64,000 nt of DNA from Flavobacteriales bacterium UBA6057. Its GTDB lineage: Bacteria > Bacteroidota > Bacteroidia > Flavobacteriales_G > Salibacteraceae. Below are positions 33,604 through 42,338 of this stretch, in pieces. The translations under genes were made by a program, and so were the position numbers. The DNA is taken from assembly GCA_002428995.1 (NCBI GenBank), contig DIYJ01000018.1, positions 248,001 to 312,000 of the forward strand, read 5' to 3'. A model generated the notes under the pieces. That model did not search any database and was not told the DNA's origin. It worked only from the letters and a program-made list of their open reading frames with translations. How positions within the stretch are numbered: position 1 is the first letter of the stretch; each line of letters begins with the position of its first letter.

Positions 33604-34497
33604 TTAGAAGGAGATCGAGCCTGTAGGTAAGGAGCTCAGGTTTCGATCGAAGGCGTGTGTAGCTGGTGCTGTGTCCTGGCCTGCGGTTCCAACCAGCGGC
33701 TTCATGGCAAAAGGAGCTGGAGAATCATCAGGTACAGGCTCTACAGAAATCACTACGGTGCGTCCTCTTACGTCCAGTGGGAAGCTTTCTCCGCTTGGTG
33801 CGTTCATAAAGAAATCTTCACCTGGTACGGGAGGTCCTGACTGTGAAGTTCCGCTGTAAGGAGCTGCGTCATCAGCCATGTCGAAAGCAGTGAAAGTTCC
33901 GGTGGTGATAGGACCATTTTCTCCTACAACCCATCCTTCGTAAGCCCATCCTTCTGGAAGTTCAGGAAGGTTGAAGTTGGGAACAGGTGGCATACCTGGA
34001 GTTCCAAACCATACACCGTTTTCATCGTTTCCGTTGTTCATTCCGGTCTCATCTGTTGGCGTGCGGAGGAAGAACTCTCCGGAAGCATCAGAGAAGTCAC
34101 CAACGATGGCTGAAGTCAAATCAGCAGCACCATTTGAAATATCGCCTACCAACACTTTGGTGGCAGCAGGAGCCGGATCGCTGTCTGGCGAAGGCTCAAT
34201 GGAAAGCACAAACTTGGTAGCTGCGTTCAAATCGTCAAGATCGACCGTAAAATCGGAAGAAGAAAGCTCTCCCTGATCGTTGATTGTGAAAACACCTGTG
34301 CTTACGGGCTCATCATTTACAATAACCCAACCTTCGTAAGCATAGCCATCTCCCAGCGCTTCGAGACCGGAGAGGCTAAGGCTCAGGGTTCCTGTTGTTG
34401 GAGCGGCTGGCTCATCCATGTCGTCATCGTCCTTGTCACAGCTAGTAACCACAACCCCCAGGACCATGAGTAGTGCAAATATTCTGTTCAGTTTCAT
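33604..34497 (-). CDS. Lipoprotein with duplicated RskA-like domain
   Basis: A 297-residue lipoprotein. The start at 34497 (MKLNRIFALLMVLGVVVTSC, cysteine 20) is preferred over an upstream ATG. After an acidic linker come two copies of one domain: AYEGWVIVNDEPVSTGVFT and VLSIEPSPDSDPAPAATKVL in copy 1, AYEGWVVGENGPITTGTFT and VISVEPVPDDSPAPFAMKPL in copy 2. The motif (VxSxEPxPDxxPAP) resembles the C-terminal domain of anti-sigma-K RskA proteins. That domain is normally outside the membrane of an anti-sigma factor; here it is a lipid-anchored module without a sigma-binding part. Role unknown. A terminator follows. Confidence 0.85.
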   Translation of the reverse strand: MKLNRIFALLMVLGVVVTSCDKDDDDMDEPAAPTTGTLSLSLSGLEALGDGYAYEGWVIVNDEPVSTGVFTINDQGELSSSDFTVDLDDLNAATKFVLSIEPSPDSDPAPAATKVLVGDISNGAADLTSAIVGDFSDASGEFFLRTPTDETGMNNGNDENGVWFGTPGMPPVPNFNLPELPEGWAYEGWVVGENGPITTGTFTAFDMADDAAPYSGTSQSGPPVPGEDFFMNAPSGESFPLDVRGRTVVISVEPVPDDSPAPFAMKPLVGTAGQDTAPATHAFDRNLSSLPTGSISF

Positions 34498-34754
34498 TTG
34501 TTTTTGATTTTGAATGTCCAAATGAAGAGAGAGGGTATCCTGAATTTATCACGGTCACTTAAACATTGTATCACAGGATTCCCAAACAGTGTTTTTGGTA
34601 TTTATATCATTGTTTTTTAGCGGTTTATGGTTTTTAAAATAGTTTTTCGATCTCCGTTTTTCTGTCAGGAGAGGGCGTTTTGGTCGTCCAGACGTCAAAC
34701 TCATGTACCGTTTTGTGATCCTTTTGTGATACTTTCTAAAGTTCTTGCACATCA

Positions 34755-35474
34755 ATGAGCGAAAAGCGTGTCATTATTATCGAGGATGATCCCGAGATCT
34801 CCGAATTGTTGAAGATTCATTTGCACGATATGGGCTGTGAAACCGATCGCTATGGCGATGGAAAACAAGGCCTGGATGCTGTGCTGAACAATCCACCCGA
34901 TCTCATCATTCTGGATATTATGTTACCGTCCATGGATGGCATCGAAGTATGCCGGCTGGTGCGCGCTAATAATGTAACCACACCTATTCTGATGCTGACT
35001 GCACGCTCAGAGGAGATCGATCGTGTGTTGGGCCTTGAAATCGGTGCGGACGATTACATGACCAAACCATTCAGCATTCGCGAATTCCTTGCACGGGTGA
35101 AAGCCATGTTCAGAAGATCTCGTTTGATTGAAGATCAATTGAAGGAGAGCGAAAGCCCTAGAATTCTGCAATACGATGGTTTAAGCATTGACGTGGAAAG
35201 GCGCAAAGTGACATTGGGAGAGGAACGGGTAGAGCTATCGCCCAAAGAGTTTGAACTCTTGGTATTGATGGCTTCGAATCCCGGCAAGAGCTACAATCGT
35301 TCGCGACTGCTCAATCTTATATGGGGATACGACTTCGAAGGTTATGAGCATACGGTGAATTCTCACATCAACCGCTTGCGCACCAAGATCGAAGCAGACA
35401 CCAACAACCCGAAATACATCCTCACCATGTGGGGTGTCGGTTACAAATTCAACGAAGACTTAAAGCAATTCTAA
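34755..35474 (+). CDS. OmpR-family response regulator
   Basis: A 239-residue regulator with receiver and winged-helix domains. The phosphoacceptor is Asp54 (IILDIMLPSMDG); the acidic pair is Asp11/Asp12; the Lys switch is in MTKPFS. The C-terminal OmpR/PhoB domain has VELSPKEFELLVLMASNPG, LLNLIWGYDFEGYEHTVNSH and RLRTKIEADTNNPKYILTMW. The histidine kinase starts inside its stop codon (TAATG), so the pair is translated together. Target genes are not apparent; the nearest candidate is the divergent lipoprotein at 33604..34497. Confidence 0.95.
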   Translation: MSEKRVIIIEDDPEISELLKIHLHDMGCETDRYGDGKQGLDAVLNNPPDLIILDIMLPSMDGIEVCRLVRANNVTTPILMLTARSEEIDRVLGLEIGADDYMTKPFSIREFLARVKAMFRRSRLIEDQLKESESPRILQYDGLSIDVERRKVTLGEERVELSPKEFELLVLMASNPGKSYNRSRLLNLIWGYDFEGYEHTVNSHINRLRTKIEADTNNPKYILTMWGVGYKFNEDLKQF

Positions 35475-36964
35475 TGGCTCAAACCGTATCGCAACGACTG
35501 ATCACCAAGATCATGGCCTCCTTCTTATTGCTTATGATGCTCGTGGGAGTGTGCTATGTGTTCATCACGTTTTACTTCACCAACAAATACTTTGAGGAAA
35601 CCTCACAGAAGCTGAATGCCGAAGTGGCGAATCACCTGATCAACGAGAAGTTCCAAAACGCTTCGCCCTTTCTCGAAGACGGATCTGTCAACAAGCCCTT
35701 GTTTGGCGACATCATGCATGATATGATGGCTGTGAACCGAGGAATCGAAGTCTACCTGCTCAACAATGAAGGTGGTATCCTTTATTCAGTGGTGTTGGAT
35801 CACAGCGATGATGATAAGCCCGCTGCGCAGGTTAGCACGGATCCTATTTTCGAATTCATCGCCAGCAAGGGTGAACGCCACATTTTAGGTGACGACCCCA
35901 GAAACCCTGGACAGCAAAAGATCTTCTCGGCTGCACCTTTCACCATCGATGGACACAGCGGCTTCATTTACATCATCCTCGCGAGTCAGCGCTTTGAAGA
36001 GGTGAACTCCAGCCTGATCGGCAGTTATTACCTCCGCCTTGGCCTTGGTGCTTCCATCGTCAGTTTGGTCATTGCCGGATTGCTCGGGTTGCTCGCTATT
36101 TGGTACCTCACCAAAAACCTTCGCCAGATCATTGATGTGGTGAGGCGCTTCAAGGAAGGGGACTTGACCTCCAGAGTAGAGGAGGCTGAGAAAACAGATT
36201 TGTCACTGCTGGCCGAAACCTACAATGAGATGGCGGACACCATTGTTGCCAACCTCGATGAACTGAAGTCGGTGGAATCGCTGCGCAGAGAATTAATTGC
36301 CAATGTTTCGCACGACCTCAGAACTCCGCTCGCCATTATGCAGGGCTATCTGGAAACATTGCAGATGAAGAAAGATTCTGTGACAGAGATGGAGCGGGAT
36401 AAGTACCTCGACATCCTGCAAAAGAGCATCGACAAGCTTTCCGTGCTCATTCATCAACTGTTTGAATACTCCAAATTGGAGGCGCGCCAAATCGAGCCGC
36501 AGAAAGAACCGTTTCCCATTTCAGATTTGGCGCATGACGTGTATGAGAAATACCAGCAAATGGCTGCTTCCAAGAACATTGAAATTCAATTGAATGCAGA
36601 AGAAGGGCTTCCAATGGTGTTTGCAGACATCAGTCTTGTGGAGCGTGTCATCCAAAACCTGATGGACAATGCGCTCAAGTTTACGCCAGAGAATGGCCGC
36701 GTGACCATTCAACTTCGTGCGGATCGCAAGGATGTGTTTGTTTCCATCAAGGATACAGGCCCTGGAATTCCTGAAGAGGAGCAGTCCTTCATCTTTGAGC
36801 GTTTCAAGCGAGCTTCAGCTACAAGTGTGACCAATCCCGGTGCTGGCTTGGGTCTGGCCATTGCCAAGAAGATCATTGAGATTCACGAATCGACCATTCG
36901 GGTGATCAGTCAAACCAATCAGGGCACTACCTTTCAGTTCAATCTGCCACTGTATACAGCTTAG
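35474..36964 (+). CDS. Sensor histidine kinase
   Basis: A 496-residue inner-membrane kinase. Membrane segments near residues 15-36 (MASFLLLMMLVGVCYVFITF) and 190-213 (SIVSLVIAGLLGLLAIWYLT) bracket a ~150-residue extracytoplasmic sensor region. A HAMP linker follows, then HisKA with NVSHDLRTPLA and His280 as phosphoacceptor. The HATPase_c domain shows N (NLMDNALKFTP), G1 (KDTGPGIPEEE) and G2 (NPGAGLGLAIAKKI) boxes. The stimulus is unknown. It overlaps the regulator stop by one base. Its last base pairs interlock with the convergent acetyltransferase gene. Confidence 0.95.
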   Translation: MAQTVSQRLITKIMASFLLLMMLVGVCYVFITFYFTNKYFEETSQKLNAEVANHLINEKFQNASPFLEDGSVNKPLFGDIMHDMMAVNRGIEVYLLNNEGGILYSVVLDHSDDDKPAAQVSTDPIFEFIASKGERHILGDDPRNPGQQKIFSAAPFTIDGHSGFIYIILASQRFEEVNSSLIGSYYLRLGLGASIVSLVIAGLLGLLAIWYLTKNLRQIIDVVRRFKEGDLTSRVEEAEKTDLSLLAETYNEMADTIVANLDELKSVESLRRELIANVSHDLRTPLAIMQGYLETLQMKKDSVTEMERDKYLDILQKSIDKLSVLIHQLFEYSKLEARQIEPQKEPFPISDLAHDVYEKYQQMAASKNIEIQLNAEEGLPMVFADISLVERVIQNLMDNALKFTPENGRVTIQLRADRKDVFVSIKDTGPGIPEEEQSFIFERFKRASATSVTNPGAGLGLAIAKKIIEIHESTIRVISQTNQGTTFQFNLPLYTA

Positions 36965-37536
36965 TGTCGGGTTTGCTTGCGGTTGTGTAGCAGCTCCCAG
37001 CGCTGGCGTGTCAGTTTGTGCACCGCACATTCATAGCCATCGAACCATTCGGTGCGAAGAAACTCGAAGCCCAATCGTTGATAGAAGCGGATTCCCCGTT
37101 CATTGGAAGCCAGCGGATCTATGATAATGGCTGTGACATCCGGTGCTGAAAAGCAACGATCAAAGGCCTTTTTCATCATCTGTGTGCCGTAGCCTTTGCC
37201 CACAAGGGCTTCTTCTCCAATCCAAATATCGATGGCTCGTAAATTTTTAGAAACATCGCCCCAATAACGCGTTTCCTCTAATGCCGGGTCTATGATTTGT
37301 AGGAAGCCCATCGGCTTTCCATGAAGCTCCGCAATGAGCATTTCGCGCCACTCGGGTTCTCTAAGCAATTCCGTTTCCCATCCCCAGGATTCATCTGGAA
37401 CATTCTCCAGAACATGAGGCTTCTGAAGCCAGCTTTCCAGCATCTGATGATCGTCAATAGTGGCTTTGCGAAACGTTATGTGATGCTCTGAATTCACGGA
37501 CCCATGGTCGATGATCCATACCTCAACCTTACACAT
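36961..37536 (-). CDS. GNAT family N-acetyltransferase
   Basis: A 191-residue acetyltransferase in the GNAT fold; features resemble AAC(6')-like members: FRKATIDDHQMLESWLQKPH, GFLQIIDPALEETRYWG, IDIWIGEEALVGKGYGTQMM with the CoA-binding V/IGKGYGT, and LASNERGIRFYQRLGFEFLR. The natural substrate is unknown, and sequence resemblance to aminoglycoside enzymes is not proof of resistance. The ATG at 37536 gives a 13-residue extension before a possible GTG start (VNSEHHITFRKA). It is divergent from lysC and converges with the kinase gene, overlapping it by 4 bases. Confidence 0.85.
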   Translation of the reverse strand: MCKVEVWIIDHGSVNSEHHITFRKATIDDHQMLESWLQKPHVLENVPDESWGWETELLREPEWREMLIAELHGKPMGFLQIIDPALEETRYWGDVSKNLRAIDIWIGEEALVGKGYGTQMMKKAFDRCFSAPDVTAIIIDPLASNERGIRFYQRLGFEFLRTEWFDGYECAVHKLTRQRWELLHNRKQTRH

Positions 37537-37561
37537 CGGAGCGGAAGATGGCGGGCGTATA

Positions 37562-37569
37562 TACTTTTG
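37562..37569 (+). promoter_or_regulatory. -7 promoter box of lysC operon
   Basis: TACTTTTG, a perfect TAnnTTTG box, 23 bases before the lysC ATG. It lies just upstream of the start of the divergent acetyltransferase gene. Confidence 0.5.
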
Positions 37570-37592
37570 CCGCCCATTCAGAAGCAGTAGAG

Positions 37593-38915
37593 ATGATCAT
37601 TCAAAAGTTCGGGGGAACCTCAGTTGGTAGTGCTCAACGCATGCACCATGTTGCCAAATTGATTGATGATGGCGCTCGCAAGGTGGTGGTTCTGTCTGCC
37701 ATGGCAGGAACGACCAATGCGCTGTTGGAGATCGCACAGGCACTCTATCGAAAAGATCATGGAACGGTTGAAAACGTGTTGAGCAAGCTTCAAAGTGCAT
37801 ACGCTCAAACCGTGAATGAACTGTTCAGCACCGATGAGGTAAAACAGGCTGCGAACGATGCGTTGCTACATCACTGGAACCACATCCGGGCGTTTACCCT
37901 TGACATGTTTACGGTGTTTGAAGAGCGCACCGTGTTGGCGCAGGGAGAGCTTATCTCCACCATGCTCATGCAGCTCTACCTGGAAGAATCGGGGAGAAAG
38001 AGCTGCAAGATCAATGCGCTGGATTTCATGCGTATTGATCAGCAACTGGAACCGGACATGTGGTACATCGAATCCAGTTTGAAGCGCTTATTGAAGGAGC
38101 ATGAGGATACGGACTTGTTCATCACACAAGGCTTCATTTGCCGGAATCACTTCGGGGACATTGATAACCTGAAACGCGGAGGAAGCGACTATTCAGCCAG
38201 CATCATGGGTGCTGCCCTGAAAGTGGAAGAGGTTCAGATTTGGACCGACATCGATGGCATGCATAACAATGATCCACGAGTGGTGAAGGAAACTCGCCCC
38301 ATCGAGCGTCTCACATTTGATGAAGCGGCTGAGCTGGCCTATTTCGGAGCGAAAATTCTACATCCCACCAGCGTTCTGCCGGCCCGAAAGCAAAACATAC
38401 CCGTAGTCTTGAAAAGCACCATGGCTCCGGAGAAAGCCGGCACCATCATTTCAAACCAACCGTCCGGTGATTTCATCAAGGCTGTCGCGGCCAAGGACGG
38501 AATTACGGTAGTGAAGATCAAGAGCGATCGCATGCTGCTGGCCTATGGTTTCCTACGGAAAGTGTTCGAGGTATTTGAGCGCCATAAGGTGCCCATCGAC
38601 ATGATCACCACCAGCGAAGTAGCGGTAAGCCTCACGATCGATAAAACGGATAACCTTTCATCGCTCATCAATGAGCTGGGCGAGTATGGAAGTGTGGAAG
38701 TAGACAAGGATCAATGCATTGTATGCATTGTCGGTCATTTGCTTCAGGAAAACCCCGGAGATGCAGCTCGTATTTTCTCAGCCTTGAAGGACATTCCGCT
38801 GCGAATGATATCCTATGGAGGCAGCAAGAACAATGTGTCTATCGTGGTCGATGCGAGCATGAAAACAAAGGCGCTGCAAGCGTTGAATGAGGGGCTTTTT
38901 CATCTTCAGGCATGA
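37593..38915 (+). CDS. lysC: Aspartate kinase
   Basis: Makes aspartyl phosphate, the first step towards lysine, threonine and methionine. The start at 37593 (MIIQKFGGTSVGSAQRMHHV) matches the family; the frame is open 15 codons further upstream. Motifs: KFGGTSVG, ITQGFICRNHFGDIDNLKRG, GGSDYSASIMGAALK with the aspartate-binding Ser/Asp, and two ACT domains in the last ~150 residues that mediate feedback control. At 440 residues it is monofunctional, without a homoserine dehydrogenase domain. Its stop overlaps the lysA start by 4 bases. A -7 box lies 23 bases upstream. Confidence 0.95.
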   Translation: MIIQKFGGTSVGSAQRMHHVAKLIDDGARKVVVLSAMAGTTNALLEIAQALYRKDHGTVENVLSKLQSAYAQTVNELFSTDEVKQAANDALLHHWNHIRAFTLDMFTVFEERTVLAQGELISTMLMQLYLEESGRKSCKINALDFMRIDQQLEPDMWYIESSLKRLLKEHEDTDLFITQGFICRNHFGDIDNLKRGGSDYSASIMGAALKVEEVQIWTDIDGMHNNDPRVVKETRPIERLTFDEAAELAYFGAKILHPTSVLPARKQNIPVVLKSTMAPEKAGTIISNQPSGDFIKAVAAKDGITVVKIKSDRMLLAYGFLRKVFEVFERHKVPIDMITTSEVAVSLTIDKTDNLSSLINELGEYGSVEVDKDQCIVCIVGHLLQENPGDAARIFSALKDIPLRMISYGGSKNNVSIVVDASMKTKALQALNEGLFHLQA

Positions 38916-40066
38916 TCACAACGGCAGACATTCAGGCCTTTCAGGCACGTAAAACACCTTTCTATCACTACGATCTGAAACAGCTCAGGGCTTTGGCCAT
39001 CAAGGTTCAAAACGAAGCCCGTTCCCGGAATTACCATGTACACTATGCGCTGAAGGCCAACGCACGGCCCGAGGTGCTGGACGTATTTGTCAATCAGGGC
39101 TTTGGAGCAGATTGTGTGAGTGGTGCAGAGGTGCGTGCAGCGCTGGAAGCTGGCTTCGCTTCAAACCACATTGCTTTTGCCGGAGTCGGGAAGACGGACG
39201 ATGAAATCGATCTGGCCATCGAACAGGACATCTTTACGCTGAACGTGGAGTCCATTGAAGAACTGGAAGTGATTTCGTCCAGAGCTGTCTCCAGAGGCAA
39301 GACCGCGCGTATTGCCTTACGACTCAACCCAGATGTTGATGCCAATACCCATCGCTACATCACCACCGGGCTGGAAGAAAACAAATTCGGAATCAGCGGC
39401 TGGCAGATTGCGGAGGTAATGGACCTCTTGAGAAGCCTGAAAGGAATAGAGTTGACCGGCTTGCATTTCCACATTGGCTCCCAGATACAGAATCTGGAAC
39501 CGTTTCGGAATTTGTGTGGGCGCATCAACCACTTTCAGCAAGTGTTCTCAGATCATGGCTTTCATATTCAACACATCAATGCAGGTGGTGGATTGGGAGT
39601 GAACTACGATCAACCCGATGAGCTTCAAGCGCAGGACTTCGAGGAGTTTTTCTCCACTTTCGATCAGCTGCTGGAGCTTAGGCCGGGGCAGGAGTTGCAC
39701 TTTGAACTGGGGCGAGCGCTGGTGGCCCATTGCGGAGACCTGATCAGCCGGGCGTTGTATGTGAAGCGCGGTCAGAAAACAGACTTCCTCATCCTTGATG
39801 CGGGAATGACGGAGCTCATACGTCCGGCCCTTTATCAAGCTTTCCATTCCATTCAGAATCTCTCAAACTCTGAGAGCAAAGAGCTGCATAAATATGACGT
39901 TGTAGGCCCCGTGTGTGAGAGCAGTGACAGTTTTGGAAAGGCGGTTTTGCTTCCCGAATGCAGGCGCGGAGACCTCATCGCGATTCGTATGACCGGTGCC
40001 TATGGCGAATCCATGGCTTCGAATTACAACCTCCGTCAATTGGAGACCCCATACTTTCGCGGGTGA
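38912..40066 (+). CDS. lysA: Diaminopimelate decarboxylase
   Basis: A PLP enzyme of the alanine-racemase-fold decarboxylases that turns meso-diaminopimelate into lysine. Seen: PLP lysine in HYALKANARPEV, FHIGSQIQNL, NAGGGLGVNYDQPD (glycine loop for the phosphate), ELGRALVAHCG and the active-site Cys in VGPVCESSDSFG. 384 residues is normal. ATG overlaps lysC by 4 bases; its TGA overlaps the next ATG by one base, so three genes are coupled. LysC and lysA together suggest lysine-specific control of the kinase. Confidence 0.95.
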   Translation: MITTADIQAFQARKTPFYHYDLKQLRALAIKVQNEARSRNYHVHYALKANARPEVLDVFVNQGFGADCVSGAEVRAALEAGFASNHIAFAGVGKTDDEIDLAIEQDIFTLNVESIEELEVISSRAVSRGKTARIALRLNPDVDANTHRYITTGLEENKFGISGWQIAEVMDLLRSLKGIELTGLHFHIGSQIQNLEPFRNLCGRINHFQQVFSDHGFHIQHINAGGGLGVNYDQPDELQAQDFEEFFSTFDQLLELRPGQELHFELGRALVAHCGDLISRALYVKRGQKTDFLILDAGMTELIRPALYQAFHSIQNLSNSESKELHKYDVVGPVCESSDSFGKAVLLPECRRGDLIAIRMTGAYGESMASNYNLRQLETPYFRG

Positions 40067-41025
40067 TGAAAACGGAGTGTTCCCCGAACGTGGATCATGC
40101 GGCTGGTTTTTTGGCTGAGGGCAAGCTAGTCTCCATCCCAACGGAAACGGTATATGGACTGGCGGCCAATGGCTTCAGGGAAAGTGCGTTGAAAGAAGTC
40201 TTCCGGGTGAAACAACGGCCTTTTTACGATCCGCTCATTCTTCATACAGATTCTCTTGAGAAGGTGGAACAATGGACACTCAACATGTCTCCACACCTTC
40301 GGAAGCTGGCCGATGCTTTCTGGCCGGGGCCGCTCACCTTGCTATTGGAGAGATCTGAAGCGATCTCTGATGTGGTTACAGCCGGGTTGCCGCGCGTGGC
40401 CTTTCGCATTCCGGAACATCCTCTAACGCTTGATCTACTCGCGAGACTGGACTTCCCGCTGGCTGCTCCAAGCGCCAATCCGTTCGGTTATGTAAGTCCC
40501 ACGCAAGCCAGCCACGTGATGCATCACTTTGATGGAGCTATTGCCATGGTGCTGGATGGTGGCCCCTGTCAAGTCGGCATTGAATCTACCATTGTGGGAG
40601 AGGAGGACGGTGAACTGATTGTTTACCGCCTTGGAGGTTTAGCTCTGGAAGAAATTGAAAAAGTGGTGGGGTCCATCACCGTGCGCGATTCTTCTTCCAA
40701 GCCTTCAGCACCCGGCATGTTGGAAAGGCACTATTCTCCCGGCAAGCAGATTCACGTGGTCGAATCACAGGAGGAATTGAATGCTCAGAAGTCCGATCGT
40801 GCTGCATTCATTCTCTTCGGGTTGGGGCTTTCTGATGCCAAACCATCACGGCTGATCCAGCTTTCTTCTGCCAATGATCCAAAGGAGGCGGCCGCTAATT
40901 TCTATGCCGCACTGCGTCACTGGGAAGATGATGAAGCGGTAACAGAGCTCATCATCGAACGTATGCCGGATTTTGACCTCGGGCGAGCCATCAACGACAG
41001 ACTGCGAAGAGCTGCTCACCGCTAG
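40066..41025 (+). CDS. tsaC: Threonylcarbamoyl-AMP synthase (Sua5 type)
   Basis: Forms threonylcarbamoyl-AMP for the t6A modification at position 37 of ANN-decoding tRNAs. The start at 40066 (MKTECSPNVDHAAGFLAEGK) gives 319 residues: an N-terminal YrdC domain (VSIPTETVYGLAANGFRESA, VAFRIPEHPLTLDLL, PLAAPSANPFGYVSPTQASH) and a C-terminal Sua5 domain after a linker (APGMLERHYSPGKQIHVVES). The longer frame upstream inside lysA is not translated as such. Overlaps lysA by one base. It is joined to lysine genes, which has no obvious functional logic. Confidence 0.93.
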   Translation: MKTECSPNVDHAAGFLAEGKLVSIPTETVYGLAANGFRESALKEVFRVKQRPFYDPLILHTDSLEKVEQWTLNMSPHLRKLADAFWPGPLTLLLERSEAISDVVTAGLPRVAFRIPEHPLTLDLLARLDFPLAAPSANPFGYVSPTQASHVMHHFDGAIAMVLDGGPCQVGIESTIVGEEDGELIVYRLGGLALEEIEKVVGSITVRDSSSKPSAPGMLERHYSPGKQIHVVESQEELNAQKSDRAAFILFGLGLSDAKPSRLIQLSSANDPKEAAANFYAALRHWEDDEAVTELIIERMPDFDLGRAINDRLRRAAHR

Positions 41026-41120
41026 CAGTAGTCCTTCCTTCTTTCCGAAGGGAGTTCCTTCACCGATTCCCTTTTTTTGCTGCCCGAGACGCCTGAATTT
41101 GTCCACTTTTGCCGCTCATT

Positions 41121-42338
41121 ATGAGAAACAGAAAAGCGGCCGTAGGATTCATTTTTGTGACCCTTTTGCTCGATGTTACAGGGTTTGGGATCATCATTCC
41201 GGTGATGCCGGATCTCATCATGGAGCTCACAGGCGAAGACATCAGCACCGCTGCGGAATACGGAGGGTTGTTGCTTCTGGCTTATTCAGTTTTTCAGTTC
41301 TTCTTTTCGCCCATCATTGGTGGTTTGAGCGACCAGTTTGGAAGGCGAAAGGTGTTGCTGGTTTCGCTCTTTGGTTTTGGTGTGGACTACATTTTTTTGG
41401 CATTGGCGCCTACCATTTGGTGGCTCTTTCTGGGGCGTGTGATTTCCGGAATTGCCGGGGCGAGCTTCACCACGGGCGCGGCCTACATTGCCGATGTAAG
41501 TGAACCGGAGAAGCGTTCCCAAAACTTCGGGCTCATCGGTGCGGCCTTTGGTCTGGGATTCATCATTGGTCCGGCATTGGGTGGTTTCCTTGGAGAATAC
41601 GGGCCGCGTGTTCCATTCTTCGCAGCGGCTGTGTTGACATTGCTCAATTGGCTGTATGGTCTCTTTGTGCTGCCCGAGTCTCTTCCGGAGGAAAACCGAA
41701 GAAAGTTTTCGCTTTCCCGTGCCAACCCTTTCGGCACTTTCAAAAGTCTGAGTCGCTACCCGGTTGTGATTGGATTGATCTTCGCGATCTCGTTTGTCTA
41801 CATCGCTTCCCATGCGGTTCAGAGCACCTGGTCTTATTTCACCAAATACCAGTTTGAATGGGACTCTTCGGCCATTGGATTGTCGCTGGCATTTGTAGGA
41901 GTTCTCAGCGCAGGCATACAGGGCGGACTTATTCGGGTCGTAATTCCGAAGCTGGGTCAGGAGCGCTCGGTGTATGTAGGTATGCTGTTTTACATCGTTG
42001 GGCTTTTGTTGTTTGCGGTCGCGTATGAAGGTTGGCAGATGTATCCCTATCTGGTCATTTACTGCCTTGGGGGATTTGCTGGGCCAGCGCTGCAAGGCAT
42101 CATGGCCAATGAAGTTCCGGACAATGAACAAGGAGAGCTTCAGGGAGCCATGACCAGCATGATGAGCCTCACGGCTATTGTCGGACCTCCCGTTATGACA
42201 TGGTTGTTTGCCTACTTCACAGATGAAAATGCACCGTTTGAGTTTGCCGGGGCACCGATGGTGCTGGGAGCATTGCTGACCATGGTAAGCCTCTACCTTA
42301 GCTGGCGCATCCTGAAGAAGTTTCGCAAGGCCGATTAA
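41121..42338 (+). CDS. MFS transporter, TetA-like family
   Basis: A 405-residue exporter with 12 predicted membrane segments. The start at 41121 (MRNRKAAVGFIFVTLLLDVT) is typical; a few upstream codons are also open. Motif A is GGLSDQFGRRKVLLVS, motif C-like GRVISGIAGASFTTGAAYIA and GAAFGLGFIIGPALGGFLGE, and the second half repeats LSAGIQGG. This resembles the tetracycline/DHA1 exporters; whether it exports a drug or a metabolite is unknown. It stands alone after the lysC operon. Its stop interlocks (TTAA) with the convergent T9SS gene. Confidence 0.92.
   Translation: MRNRKAAVGFIFVTLLLDVTGFGIIIPVMPDLIMELTGEDISTAAEYGGLLLLAYSVFQFFFSPIIGGLSDQFGRRKVLLVSLFGFGVDYIFLALAPTIWWLFLGRVISGIAGASFTTGAAYIADVSEPEKRSQNFGLIGAAFGLGFIIGPALGGFLGEYGPRVPFFAAAVLTLLNWLYGLFVLPESLPEENRRKFSLSRANPFGTFKSLSRYPVVIGLIFAISFVYIASHAVQSTWSYFTKYQFEWDSSAIGLSLAFVGVLSAGIQGGLIRVVIPKLGQERSVYVGMLFYIVGLLLFAVAYEGWQMYPYLVIYCLGGFAGPALQGIMANEVPDNEQGELQGAMTSMMSLTAIVGPPVMTWLFAYFTDENAPFEFAGAPMVLGALLTMVSLYLSWRILKKFRKAD

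Noticed and set aside
34555..34755. 66-codon frame between lipoprotein and response regulator, minus strand
   Set aside because: Very basic and AT-rich, no ribosome or family signal; more likely the regulatory gap of the two-component system.
41286..42131. 281-codon open frame antisense to the MFS gene
   Set aside because: The sense strand has full MFS motifs; antisense product is highly charged and unlike any family.
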